From NCBI RefSeq assembly GCF_022953055.1, contig NZ_JALJEJ010000005.1, forward strand, positions 186,001-250,000: a DNA stretch of 64,000 nucleotides. Reading direction: 5' to 3'. Below, in pieces: positions 18,118-26,732 of the stretch. Both the position numbers and the translations under genes were made by a program. Under the pieces are notes generated by a model. The model was not told the origin of the DNA. It made no database searches and saw only the letters and a list, made by a program, of their open reading frames with translations. How positions within the stretch are numbered: position 1 is the stretch's first letter; every line of letters begins with the position of its first letter. The stretch comes from Mucilaginibacter straminoryzae. GTDB taxonomy: Bacteria; Bacteroidota; Bacteroidia; Sphingobacteriales; Sphingobacteriaceae.

Positions 18118-18244
18118 GAGAAAATTATTATCGCGCAAATATATAAGATGATCGAAGAAAATCCTAATCATCCTTTTTTAACCAGGAAAGCTAATTTTAT
18201 TAGCAAAATAAGTATCTTTACATTTTGTCGCTTTACATTTTAAA

Positions 18245-19681
18245 ATGGCTAAGACCAAAACATCCTATTTCTGCCAGAGCTGTGGTTACGAATCGCCCAA
18301 ATGGCTGGGTAAATGTCCCTCTTGCAACCAGTGGAATACTTTTGTAGAAGAAATCATCGAGAAACCGAACAACAGTATACCCGATTGGAAACCAGCTGCT
18401 TCTACTTCCCTTCAACGGGCAAATAAGGCAGTCGAAGTAGGCAGTATAAAGGTAGAGGAAGAGCACCGTTACGTGACGCCCGACCAGGAGTTTAACCGTG
18501 TGCTTGGAGGCGGTATTGTAGATGGTTCGCTGATCCTGATTGGTGGCGAACCGGGCATTGGTAAGTCGACTTTAATGCTGCAACTGGCGCTGAACATGCC
18601 GCAGTTACGGGTGCTTTATGTATCCGGAGAGGAAAGCGAAAAGCAAATTAAGATGCGGGCAGAGCGGTTAGCCCCCCAGCCCCCTAAAGGGGGTGCTGTT
18701 GTTCCCCCTTCAGGGGGTAGGGGGGTTTTTATTCTTACCGAAACTTCTACCCAGAATATTTTTAAACAGATTGAACATTTAGAGCCTGATTTGGTAGTAG
18801 TAGATTCTATCCAGACGCTTTATTCGGCGCATATTGAATCTACACCGGGCAGCGTATCGCAGGTGCGCGAGTGTACCGCTGAACTACTGCGATTTGCCAA
18901 AGAAAGCAGCACGCCGGTGATCCTTATCGGCCATATCACCAAAGACGGGATGATCGCCGGTCCAAAGATCCTGGAGCATATGGTAGATACCGTATTGCAA
19001 TTTGAAGGCGACCGCCACCATGTCTACCGGATCCTTCGGGCCATTAAAAACCGCTTTGGTTCTGCTGCCGAATTAGGGATCTATGAAATGCTTGGCGCAG
19101 GTTTACGTGAGGTGTCCAACCCATCAGAAATCCTCCTTTCCCAGCGCGACGAACCATTAAGTGGTGTTACCATTTCGGCTACGCTGGAAGGTATGCGCCC
19201 CATGCTGATAGAAACGCAGGCTTTGGTAAGCCCGTCTCCATACGGAACGCCCCAACGCTCGGCAACTGGTTTTGATACCAAGCGCATGAACATGTTATTA
19301 GCCGTTTTAGAAAAGCGCTGCGGTTTTAAACTGGGGGCGAAGGACGTGTTTTTAAATATCACCGGCGGTATACGGGTAGAAGACCCGGCTATAGATTTAG
19401 GTTTGGCTGCTGCCATCATCTCCTCGCACGAGGATATTCCCATCCCGGTGAAAACCTGTTTTGCAGGCGAAATTGGCTTGTCCGGCGAGATCCGCGCGGT
19501 TAACCGGGTAGAACAACGTATTGCCGAAGCACAAAAACTGGGTTTCGAACGGATCTTTATTTCGAAATATAACCTGCCGTCAGCCAGACAGGATAAGCAA
19601 CGGCTCGACCTTTCTCGCTTTACGATAGAGATAGTACCGGTAGCGGGCATCGACGAGGTATTCGGATTGCTATTCGGCTAA
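18245..19681 (+). CDS. radA: DNA repair protein RadA with an in-frame palindromic insert
   Basis: RadA/Sms is a RecA-like ATPase helping branch migration in recombinational repair. The N-terminal zinc ribbon has Cys10, Cys13, Cys24 and Cys27. Walker A is GGEPGIGKST (100-109), the RadA signature KNRFG is at 269-273, and the Lon-protease-like C-terminal domain is present. The protein of 478 residues carries a segment, residues 143-161 (APQPPKGGAVVPPSGGRGV), between RAERL and FILTETSTQNIF. That stretch is encoded by a double palindrome and replaces the short variable link that other RadA proteins have there. It lies just before the second RecA beta strand, away from the motifs, so the protein is probably functional. 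Confidence 0.95.
   Translation: MAKTKTSYFCQSCGYESPKWLGKCPSCNQWNTFVEEIIEKPNNSIPDWKPAASTSLQRANKAVEVGSIKVEEEHRYVTPDQEFNRVLGGGIVDGSLILIGGEPGIGKSTLMLQLALNMPQLRVLYVSGEESEKQIKMRAERLAPQPPKGGAVVPPSGGRGVFILTETSTQNIFKQIEHLEPDLVVVDSIQTLYSAHIESTPGSVSQVRECTAELLRFAKESSTPVILIGHITKDGMIAGPKILEHMVDTVLQFEGDRHHVYRILRAIKNRFGSAAELGIYEMLGAGLREVSNPSEILLSQRDEPLSGVTISATLEGMRPMLIETQALVSPSPYGTPQRSATGFDTKRMNMLLAVLEKRCGFKLGAKDVFLNITGGIRVEDPAIDLGLAAAIISSHEDIPIPVKTCFAGEIGLSGEIRAVNRVEQRIAEAQKLGFERIFISKYNLPSARQDKQRLDLSRFTIEIVPVAGIDEVFGLLFG
18671..18727 (+). repeat. Double palindromic element inside radA
   Basis: The segment contains two hairpins, CCCCCTAAAGGGGG and CCCCCTTCAGGGGG, 12 nt apart. An extra pyrimidine arm GCCCCCCAG lies before them and an extra purine arm TAGGGGGG after them. 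The whole is symmetrical about its centre. It spans exactly 19 codons (57 nt), which keeps the radA frame. The same hairpins occur around the thrB and trpG starts. Confidence 0.9.
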
Positions 19682-19685
19682 AAAA

Positions 19686-19722
19686 GAAATCCCGGCTGCT
19701 GTGTAGGCAACCGGGATTTTAT
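19686..19722. terminator. Bidirectional terminator between radA and the NHL gene
   Basis: AAATCCCGG and CCGGGATTT form the stem, with an A-run on the left and a T-run on the right. It lies between convergent genes. Confidence 0.75.
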
Positions 19723-19742
19723 GGTTGAAATAGTTTTACTGC

Positions 19743-21122
19743 TTATTGAATTCCGGTGATTTTCCGGATCCGGCTATTGGCGTAATCTGCTACGTAAACA
19801 TTACCGCTCACTACCGCTACACCGGCAGGCACGTTAAACTGCGCGGTGTTGCCTGCGCCTTCCTGGTAACCGTTGCTGCCAGAAGTACCGGCAATGGTAT
19901 TCATCACGCTCAGGCTACTATTGATCTTTAAGACCCTGCCCGCCTCATCGGCAATGTACACATTGTCGCTGCCGTCAAGTACCAAAGCGGTAGGGTTACC
20001 AACAAGCGTAGAGATGGTTGAATTTCCGATATAAGTACTTACAGTACCATCACTGGCTATTTTACGGATGCTGTTGTTGCCATAGTCTGCCACTAACAGA
20101 TTCCCTTTAGAATCAAATGCCAGTCCACGGGGTTGCCTAAACCGTGCGTCTGTTCCTGTTGCATCAATCAGTGTAATCGTAGAAGCAGACGTCGTATTAC
20201 CCCCTGCAAAAGTGGTAACTACCCCGGCAGCCGTTATTTTACGGATCAAATTGTTGCCGGTATCGCCCACATAGATATTACCCTGTGCGTCAACAGCAAT
20301 TCCCCGTGGTGCGTTAAACGCTGCACTAAGTGCATTAGTTGAGTTGATGTAGTTTGCCGAGCCATTCCCCGCAATAGTAGTGGCTACACCCGCAGGCGTA
20401 ATCTTTATAATCAGGTTAGTGCCCTGGTCGGCTACGTATACATTGCCTTGTGCGTCAACAGTAAGTGCCGCAGGCGCGTAAAATTGGGCCACGTTTGCTG
20501 CGCCATCCTGATGCCCCATTACACCGCTGCCACAAAAAGTAGTGACAACACCGGCGGTAGTAATTTTACGAATCACGTGGTTAAACAAATCTGCTACATA
20601 TAAGTTCCCCTGTGCATCGCTGGCAATAGCCTGGGGGTTCCAGAATTGCGCCGCGGTACCCACGCCATTAGTAAAGCCTTCAGAACCGCTTCCGGCAAAA
20701 GTACTTACCGTTGCAGGTGTGGCGTTAGCCGCTGCAGTGGTAAACTTTACCGTAGGTCCGTAGCCTGTTCCTGCGCTTGAGGTAGCATACGCACGTACAT
20801 AGTAGGTGGTACTTGCTGTCAAGCTGCTAAGGGTGCTAATGAAACTCCCTGTAATAGTTGTGCTGCTGGTATGGCTATCAGAAATGGTTGGACTTTGGTT
20901 GGTGGTGCTGTAACAAACACCTTCAGTGGTGACGCTGGCGCTGCCGATGTCTGACAGGACACCACCGCTGATCGCGCTGGTAGCGGTAACCTCTGCGGTA
21001 ATGGCGTTGGTGCCAACGGTTGCTACGGTGTTGTTATTTGAATCTTTGCTGCAACCGGCAATCATCATTGATGCTGCTGCAAATGCGGATAAACCAATTC
21101 GGGCAAGTAAATTTTTCTTCAC
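19743..21122 (-). CDS. NHL-repeat lipoprotein with a fibronectin-III-like domain
   Basis: A surface or periplasmic lipoprotein of 459 residues. The signal peptide ends at a lipobox, MIAGCSKD, with Cys24 as the lipidated residue. Residues about 35-130 resemble the fibronectin-type repeat common in Bacteroidota, with GVCYSTTNQSPT and TTYYVRAYATSSAGTGYGPT. About six NHL repeats follow (units like NLYVADLFNHVIRKITTAG and NIYVGDTGNNLIRKIT), predicting a beta propeller used for binding. The ligand is unknown. It is convergent with radA and probably single-gene. Confidence 0.9.
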   Translation of the reverse strand: MKKNLLARIGLSAFAAASMMIAGCSKDSNNNTVATVGTNAITAEVTATSAISGGVLSDIGSASVTTEGVCYSTTNQSPTISDSHTSSTTITGSFISTLSSLTASTTYYVRAYATSSAGTGYGPTVKFTTAAANATPATVSTFAGSGSEGFTNGVGTAAQFWNPQAIASDAQGNLYVADLFNHVIRKITTAGVVTTFCGSGVMGHQDGAANVAQFYAPAALTVDAQGNVYVADQGTNLIIKITPAGVATTIAGNGSANYINSTNALSAAFNAPRGIAVDAQGNIYVGDTGNNLIRKITAAGVVTTFAGGNTTSASTITLIDATGTDARFRQPRGLAFDSKGNLLVADYGNNSIRKIASDGTVSTYIGNSTISTLVGNPTALVLDGSDNVYIADEAGRVLKINSSLSVMNTIAGTSGSNGYQEGAGNTAQFNVPAGVAVVSGNVYVADYANSRIRKITGIQ

Positions 21123-21326
21123 GGGGGTGTTTCACTTAAAATCCAGACGCCTGAACAATACGGCGTATTTACTATTTATTACGCAAAACTAATTAATAGC
21201 GCGACTTATAAGGTGACATTTTAGTTACGGGTCGAAATTTTAACACTTTTTCACATATTGACCCTTGATTTACTTTTCTAAGTCGACTGATTAAACCAAT
21301 CTGCCCTGCTCTTGTTAAATTATTAA

Positions 21327-21800
21327 ATGAAAACACTTAGGATAATTGCTGTTGCTATTGTAGGCCTATTTTTCCAGCCCGCTTACAGTCAGAAATTTAT
21401 ACCCCTGCCCCACGGCATGACTTTCGGCTCGAAGCCCTCTAACGTTGAACAGATGCCTGCTTCACGCCTGGAGGCTTTTATGGGAAAACGCACACGAACA
21501 CAAGCGGTAATTGTAGGTAAGGTACTGCGGGTTACCAAATCAAAGGGTGGCTGGTTTGACATTGACGCCGGGAAGGGCAAGATTATTTCGGCTCATTTCG
21601 CTAATGCGTCCATCAACCTGCCTTTAAACCTAAGAGGGCGCGAGGTAATTGCAGATGGTACAGCCCAAAAGCAATTTATTGCGGATGACATGCAGCACTT
21701 TGCAGGTGATACCGTCCACGGTAAAAAGCAGCACCAGGTAAATGCTAACCCCAAACAGAAGTTGATATTTGAGGTAAAAGGTCTGATGGTTAATAAATAG
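21327..21800 (+). CDS. Secreted DUF4920-like protein
   Basis: An exported protein of 157 residues with a signal peptide to about ...PAYSQ (residue 21). The core GKVLRVTKSKGGWFDIDAGK followed by INLPLNLRGREVIADG resembles DUF4920. Other members usually have a Cys-x-x-x-Gly-Cys-Trp pattern where this protein has SKGGW, so the cysteines are missing and any metal or haem role based on them is lost. The function of the family is not established. It is convergent with pdhB. Confidence 0.6.
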   Translation: MKTLRIIAVAIVGLFFQPAYSQKFIPLPHGMTFGSKPSNVEQMPASRLEAFMGKRTRTQAVIVGKVLRVTKSKGGWFDIDAGKGKIISAHFANASINLPLNLRGREVIADGTAQKQFIADDMQHFAGDTVHGKKQHQVNANPKQKLIFEVKGLMVNK

Positions 21801-21853
21801 TTGCCAAATCAATCATTAATACCAAACTCACCCTGAAAATAGCCCCGCAAAAC

Positions 21854-21890
21854 AAAAACGCCCTCCTGTATACAACAGGAAGGCGCCCTT
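21854..21890 (-). terminator. Terminator of pdhB
   Basis: On the minus strand CGCCTTCCTGT and ACAGGAGGGCG form an 11-bp stem followed by TTTTTG. The same stem and tail recur after the FKBP gene and, in related form, in the thr attenuator. Confidence 0.85.
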
Positions 21891-21923
21891 TTATCTTTCG
21901 TCGATAAGATCTTATTCCGGATC

Positions 21924-22907
21924 TTATTTGTTAACGTACATTACTTGTTTAACTGCTTTTACCACTTTCTCTGGATTTGGCAGGTACTCCTGGATCAGGG
22001 TCGGAGCGTAAGGAAGCGGAACGTCGCCACCCATAATGCGCAGAATAGGTGCATCAAGGTAATCAAACGCGTCTTTCTGTACTTTAAAGGCAACCTCTGT
22101 AGCGATAGAACCTAAAGGCCAGCTTTCTTCTACGAACACCATGCGGTTAGTTTTCTTAACAGAGTTAATTACGGTAGCGTAGTCGATCGGACGAACAGTA
22201 CGTAAGTCGATCACTTCTGCACTGATACCTTCTTTTTCCAGTTCGGCAGCAGCAGCGTTAACCACTTTCATAATTTTACCGAAACCAACTAAAGTAACGT
22301 CTGTACCTTCTTTAGTTACGGCAGCTTTACCAATTTCTGTATAGTATTCGCCATCCGGAACTAAACCTTTATCACCGTACATCAGCTCAGATTCCATAAA
22401 GATCACCGGATCCGGGTCGATAATTGCTGATTTTAACAAACCTTTTGCATCTGCAGGGTTAGAAGGTACTACTACCTTTAAGCCCGGGCAGTTCGCATAC
22501 CAGTTTTCGAAACACTGGCTGTGCTGCGAGCTAAGCATACCTGCGTTACCGGTTGGGCCACGGAACACAATCGGAACCGAGAACTGGCCACCGCTCATGC
22601 TCATGATCTTGGCAGCGCCGTTGATCACCTGGTCAATAGCTACCAGTGAGAAGTTGAAGGTCATGAACTCGATGATCGGGCGAAGGCCATTCATGGCCGA
22701 ACCGATACCAATACCGGCAAAACCCAATTCAGAGATCGGGGTATCTATAACCCTTTTGGCTCCAAATTCGTCAAGCATACCCTGACTAACTTTATAAGCA
22801 CCGTTATACTCGGCAACTTCTTCGCCCATCAGGTATATTTTCTCATCCTTGCGCATTTCTTCGCTCATAGCTTCGCGAAGCGCTTCTCTGAACTGTAGTT
22901 CTCTCAT
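21924..22907 (-). CDS. pdhB: Pyruvate dehydrogenase E1 component, beta subunit
   Basis: This 327-residue protein matches the beta subunit of alpha2beta2 E1 enzymes of 2-oxoacid dehydrogenase complexes, which decarboxylate pyruvate with thiamine diphosphate. It begins MRELQFREALREAMSEEMRK and has MGEEVAEYNGAYKVSQG, IIEFMTFNFSLVAIDQ and SSQHSQCFENWYAN, all typical. The C-terminal transketolase domain ends with MGGDVPLPYAP. The alpha subunit and E2 are not nearby; split E1 genes are common in Bacteroidota. A good promoter lies directly upstream, so it is probably transcribed alone. Confidence 0.95.
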   Translation of the reverse strand: MRELQFREALREAMSEEMRKDEKIYLMGEEVAEYNGAYKVSQGMLDEFGAKRVIDTPISELGFAGIGIGSAMNGLRPIIEFMTFNFSLVAIDQVINGAAKIMSMSGGQFSVPIVFRGPTGNAGMLSSQHSQCFENWYANCPGLKVVVPSNPADAKGLLKSAIIDPDPVIFMESELMYGDKGLVPDGEYYTEIGKAAVTKEGTDVTLVGFGKIMKVVNAAAAELEKEGISAEVIDLRTVRPIDYATVINSVKKTNRMVFVEESWPLGSIATEVAFKVQKDAFDYLDAPILRIMGGDVPLPYAPTLIQEYLPNPEKVVKAVKQVMYVNK

Positions 22908-22939
22908 TATGTTCTGTAAAATGAAAATTTTAAGCGTTG

Positions 22940-22969
22940 CAAATATAGCTAATGGGATGTTAAAAACAA
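22940..22969 (-). promoter_or_regulatory. Promoter of pdhB
   Basis: The minus strand shows TTG, a 19-nt spacer and TATATTTG, a perfect -7 box. The element ends about 33 nt before the ATG. This is the best-matching Bacteroidota promoter in this part of the window. Confidence 0.65.
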
Positions 22970-23047
22970 TTGCCCCGCGCCCAAATTACCTTTTGTATTT
23001 ACTGATGTTGAAATTGTTACACCAGAATTAGATTTGAAGCCAATAAA

Positions 23048-23072
23048 AAAGCCACCTCTTGCAGGTGGCTAA
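23048..23072 (-). terminator. Terminator of the OmpW-like gene
   Basis: AGCCACCT and AGGTGGCT form the stem, and the minus strand continues with TTTTTTATTG. Confidence 0.85.
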
Positions 23073-23104
23073 ACCAGGTAATGGTTTGTGTAACAATGAG
23101 TGAA

Positions 23105-23797
23105 CTAATTAAACCTGTAGCCAATACCAAACCCTACCACCCATGGTTTTATCTTTACATCTGCCCCAATGTTCCGCAATACTGGCGCCAGTGAAGGGCT
23201 GCCTGCAGGGGTTAGGTTAGAAGCATCAACGGTAACATCTGTAGTCAGGAAGATCTTTTTGATATCGATATTCAGGAACACTTTTTTGCTCAGATCAATA
23301 TCGGTACCCAGTTGTGCTGCAAAAGCAAACTTGTTTTTGTAATCTATACCTTGCACGGTGCTGCCTTTATCTGCACTGTAGAAAATGGTATAGTTGGCAC
23401 CTGCACCTAAATAAGGTTTAAAAGCTGTCCCGGTGGGTAAGTGGTATTGCAGGTTAAGGGTAGGCGGTAATAACCAAACACTGCCTAAATTAACGTCGGC
23501 AGATGCCGGGCCGCCTATGGCAGAAAGGTTTGAGCCGGTGGTGTGTACCTTATGCTTTGATGTTCCTAAAATAAGTTCTGCAGAGAAGTTTTTGGCGAAG
23601 TAATAAGTAAGGTCTAACTCCGGAATGTAAGCGTTGCTGATGTTAATGTTACCGCCAATTACTCCTATCGTCGCACTTTCCTGCGGGAATATACCTAAGG
23701 CACGAACGCGTATATCAAATTCATTTTTCTGTTGTGCAAAGCCATTCAAACCGGCAGTTAATAACACGCCGAGGATAGATAGTCGAAGAATTTTCAT
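23105..23797 (-). CDS. OmpW-family outer-membrane protein
   Basis: An exported small beta barrel of 230 residues. The signal peptide ends near NGFAQQ. The mature protein alternates hydrophobic and polar residues in about eight strands, with FDIRVRALGIFPQESATIGV at the start, WLLPPTLNLQYHLP in the middle and WVVGFGIGYRFN at the end. The aromatic C-terminal region and the PxLxLQYHF-type motif match OmpW. OmpW proteins are thought to pass small hydrophobic molecules across the outer membrane. It lies alone with its own terminator. Confidence 0.88.
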   Translation of the reverse strand: MKILRLSILGVLLTAGLNGFAQQKNEFDIRVRALGIFPQESATIGVIGGNINISNAYIPELDLTYYFAKNFSAELILGTSKHKVHTTGSNLSAIGGPASADVNLGSVWLLPPTLNLQYHLPTGTAFKPYLGAGANYTIFYSADKGSTVQGIDYKNKFAFAAQLGTDIDLSKKVFLNIDIKKIFLTTDVTVDASNLTPAGSPSLAPVLRNIGADVKIKPWVVGFGIGYRFN

Positions 23798-23945
23798 AAT
23801 GTTATGTATTAAGTGAACGGCTCAAAAGTATTGCGGGCTGTCGGGGCATACCTTGATGAGAAGCACCCGCATAGATGATCCTCATCATCAGCAGGGGGAG
23901 GCGTCAGCCTTAATTTCCGTCGCGGCTTTTCAATTTTCGCCCATA

Positions 23946-23976
23946 AAAAAAGCCTTACAATAACTGTAAGGCTGCT
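23946..23976 (-). terminator. Terminator of the ggt-family gene
   Basis: AGCCTTACA and TGTAAGGCT form a 9-bp stem, followed on the minus strand by a run of seven T. Confidence 0.85.
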
Positions 23977-24004
23977 ATTTTGTGATGGCTGTCACGTTTT
24001 AAGG

Positions 24005-25888
24005 TCACCAGCCAATGCCATAGTCTTCACCGTGGTTGCTTGATCCGCCCCACATACTGCCGTGTTTCCAGTCGAAATAAATGGCATTAACCGGGCCGCT
24101 GGTGCGTTCCAGAAAGCTCATATCATAACCCATCTTTTTCAATTCTTCGCGTACTTTTTCGGGGGTGTTGCTGTTTAGTAAGATCTGACCGGGTTTCGGT
24201 TCGCGGTCGTTCCGTTTTGATCCGCCTAAAGACAACCATAACTGGTTGGTATTAATGTTGGGCGCTTCGGTAGCTTTTTGTACCGGCATACCAAATTCAA
24301 ACACATCCAGGAAGAATTGCAACAGGTTCTGATCCTGCGTATCGCCGCCTTGTACAGCGGCAGAGAGATAAGGTTTGCCATCCTTTAAAAACATAGATGG
24401 CGTTAGCGTAACCCTTGGGCGCTTACCAGGCGCTACCACGTTAAAAGGGTTCAGGGCCGAATCTAACACGAAGCTTTGCATGCGCTGGCTCATGCCGACA
24501 CCCGTATTACCGGCTATGCAAGCAGGCAGCCACCCGCCGCTTGGCGTTACCGATACCACCCAGCCATCTTTATCGGCTGCTTCTATAGAGGTGGTACCGC
24601 GCCACAGCCTGTCCTGATAGTCTACCTTTGGCGAAACGTTACCCATGTCGTGCTTAGGGGCGAAGTTGCGTTTGGTGGTATCCAGTTCAAACCCACGATC
24701 TTTCAGTAACTGGATGTAAGGGTTGGTCCGGCCTTCGAAAGGGTATGGGTCGCCCGGGCCAATCTTCGGATCGTTCTGATCAAAGTTGATCAAGGCAGCA
24801 CGTTGTTTGGCGTATTCCTTGCTCAGCAAGCCTTTCATCGGTTGCAAACCTTTGGCAAAACGAGGGTCGCCGTAGTAGAAATCCCGGTCGGCAAAGGCAA
24901 GGCTCATGGCCTGGTAAACCGTGTGAATATACTTGGTACTGTTAAAGCCCATGCCTTTCAGGTCAAAGTTCTCCAGGATGTTCAGCGCCTGCAGCATAGA
25001 AGGGCCTTGTGTCCATTGCTGCAGCTTGTATACGTCTATCCCTTTGTAATTGATCTTTAACGGTTCTTCTTCAACCGGGCGCCAGTTAGCCAGATCGCGC
25101 ATAGAGATCAGCCCGCCCTGTTCGCGGCAGCCACGTACAAACTCGCGCGCGATATCTCCTTTATAAAAACGATCGTAAGCAGCCATCAGTGCTTCCTTGC
25201 GGCTTTTGCCGTCTTTGCGGGCCGTACGCTCGGCTTCAACCATTTTGGTCAATGTAGCTAACAGATCTTTTTGAACAAAGACTTCTCCGGCTTCGGGTGT
25301 TTCTACTTTGGCGCCGGGATGCGTAAAGAAAACCTTTTTACTGTAAGGCCATTGCCGCAGCATATCTGCCTGGCGGGCCATGGTATTAGCAGATTGCGCT
25401 TCGATAGCGTAGCCCGCCGCCATGTGCATGGCCGGGGCCAGTACTTGTTCCAGCGTCATGGTGCCGTAGTTCATCAGCATGTAGATCAGACCGCCGGGCG
25501 TGCCCGGTGTAGTGGCAGCCAGTGCGCCATATTCTGGCGGAAATTCATAACCCAGACGTTTAAAAAATTCGGGTGTAGCGCCTGTAGGGGCTACGCCCAT
25601 TGCATTAATGGCGATCACTTTACCCGTTTTAGGGTTATAGATGAGGGCTTGCGTTTCGCCACCCCAGCTTAGGGTATCCCACATGGTACAGGTAGCGGCC
25701 AGCATAGCGCAGGCTGCATCCACCGCGTTTCCCCCTTGCTGAAAGATCATAGACCCTGCTGTAGCCGCCATCGGCTTGCCGGTAATGGCCATCCAACTGG
25801 TACCGTAGATCATGGGCTTTTGTGTTTGCTGCGCCGTTGTTCTTAAACAAATCACGCACAACAGTACTAATGCAATAAATCGCTTCAT
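24005..25888 (-). CDS. ggt: Gamma-glutamyltransferase-family protein
   Basis: An exported N-terminal-nucleophile hydrolase of 627 residues. The signal peptide runs to about residue 19. The large-subunit part has GGNAVDAACAMLAATCTMW and the autocleavage site is probably before Thr432 in RLWRGTTSIEAADKDGWVVS, followed by VTPSGGWLPA, as in gamma-glutamyltransferases. The C-terminal small subunit ends with a Gly-rich SSNHGEDYG. Family members cleave gamma-glutamyl bonds such as in glutathione, but some are acylases, so the substrate is uncertain. It has its own terminator and ends before the HAD gene begins a separate unit. Confidence 0.9.
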   Translation of the reverse strand: MKRFIALVLLCVICLRTTAQQTQKPMIYGTSWMAITGKPMAATAGSMIFQQGGNAVDAACAMLAATCTMWDTLSWGGETQALIYNPKTGKVIAINAMGVAPTGATPEFFKRLGYEFPPEYGALAATTPGTPGGLIYMLMNYGTMTLEQVLAPAMHMAAGYAIEAQSANTMARQADMLRQWPYSKKVFFTHPGAKVETPEAGEVFVQKDLLATLTKMVEAERTARKDGKSRKEALMAAYDRFYKGDIAREFVRGCREQGGLISMRDLANWRPVEEEPLKINYKGIDVYKLQQWTQGPSMLQALNILENFDLKGMGFNSTKYIHTVYQAMSLAFADRDFYYGDPRFAKGLQPMKGLLSKEYAKQRAALINFDQNDPKIGPGDPYPFEGRTNPYIQLLKDRGFELDTTKRNFAPKHDMGNVSPKVDYQDRLWRGTTSIEAADKDGWVVSVTPSGGWLPACIAGNTGVGMSQRMQSFVLDSALNPFNVVAPGKRPRVTLTPSMFLKDGKPYLSAAVQGGDTQDQNLLQFFLDVFEFGMPVQKATEAPNINTNQLWLSLGGSKRNDREPKPGQILLNSNTPEKVREELKKMGYDMSFLERTSGPVNAIYFDWKHGSMWGGSSNHGEDYGIGW

Positions 25889-25972
25889 ATTGCCGAATAT
25901 AGTAAACCAAAGCCTATTTGGAAAGCATAACGATATGGAAGGACTTGATCGTGAGAATGATTAAAAGTCAAT

Positions 25973-26581
25973 CTAAACTTCCACCCCGAACTCTGGCAGG
26001 GCATCAGCTAATTGCCGGGGCGACGTGAAATGAATAGACGGTATCCCTAACTTCCGGGCGGCCTCTACGTTTCGCAGGTTATCATCAATGAATAAAGCTT
26101 CTTCGGGTTTTACATGGTACCTGTCGAGCAGGATTTGGTAGAATTTGGGGAAAGGTTTTCGGATCTTTTCTTCGCCCGATACCACCAGTCCATCGAACCA
26201 GTTCAGCAACTCGAACTTTTGCTTAGCGATCTCAAATGTCTCGGTCGACCAGTTGGTGAGTGCGTAAATTTTATACCTGCCGCTGGCCTTTAATTTTTTG
26301 AAGATATCAACTGTACCTTCTATGGTTCCGTTCAGCATTTCCTCCCAGCGGCCATAGTAAGCACGGATGCTTTCTTCATGTTCCGGGTGTTGCGCAATCA
26401 GTATTTCTGTCCCTTCTGCTAATGTCCGGCCTGCGTCCTGTTCCTCGTTCCATGCGGGTGTGCAGATGGTGCTTAGAAAATCGCGCATTTCCTGCTCGTC
26501 GCTAAAAATCTTCCGGTACAGGTATTCCGGGTTCCAATCGATTAGAACAGCACCCAGGTCGAAAATGATGGTATTGATCAT
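25973..26581 (-). CDS. HAD-family hydrolase, epoxide-hydrolase/haloacid-dehalogenase type
   Basis: A cytoplasmic HAD-like phosphatase of 202 residues. Motif I is IIFDLGAVLIDW (the first Asp is the nucleophile), motif II is ALTNWS, the lysine is in EKIRKPFPKFY, and motif III is ALFIDDNLRNVEAA. I start it at 26581 (MINTIIFDLG). The frame extends to 26680, but those 33 codons are coded by a dispersed repeat (LRQVQGDTAWHG) and are unlike the family. The substrate is not evident. Confidence 0.92.
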   Translation of the reverse strand: MINTIIFDLGAVLIDWNPEYLYRKIFSDEQEMRDFLSTICTPAWNEEQDAGRTLAEGTEILIAQHPEHEESIRAYYGRWEEMLNGTIEGTVDIFKKLKASGRYKIYALTNWSTETFEIAKQKFELLNWFDGLVVSGEEKIRKPFPKFYQILLDRYHVKPEEALFIDDNLRNVEAARKLGIPSIHFTSPRQLADALPEFGVEV

Positions 26582-26613
26582 AGGGTAGGTATAATGTATG
26601 CCATGCCAAGCAG

Positions 26614-26693
26614 TGTCACCCTGAACTTGTCGAAGAGTTGTTTCGGGAAGCATCATCTTAATAGCTTTACCCTTCGACAAGCTCAGGGCGACA
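26614..26693. repeat. Dispersed inverted repeat between thrC and the HAD gene
   Basis: TGTCACCCTGAACTTGTCGA and its inverted partner TCGACAAGCTCAGGGCGACA flank about 36 nt, giving a long stem-loop. A shorter related copy, CCTTCGACTTGCTCAGGATG, occurs at 32826. It makes a false N-terminal extension of the HAD gene. Confidence 0.8.
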
Positions 26694-26732
26694 GCTAATG
26701 CCTGGCTATCAAGTTCAGTATGGTATAACTAA

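Noticed and set aside
26582..26680. Longer N-terminus of the HAD hydrolase
   Set aside because: It is coded by a dispersed inverted repeat, and the family starts at the IIFDLG motif just after 26581.
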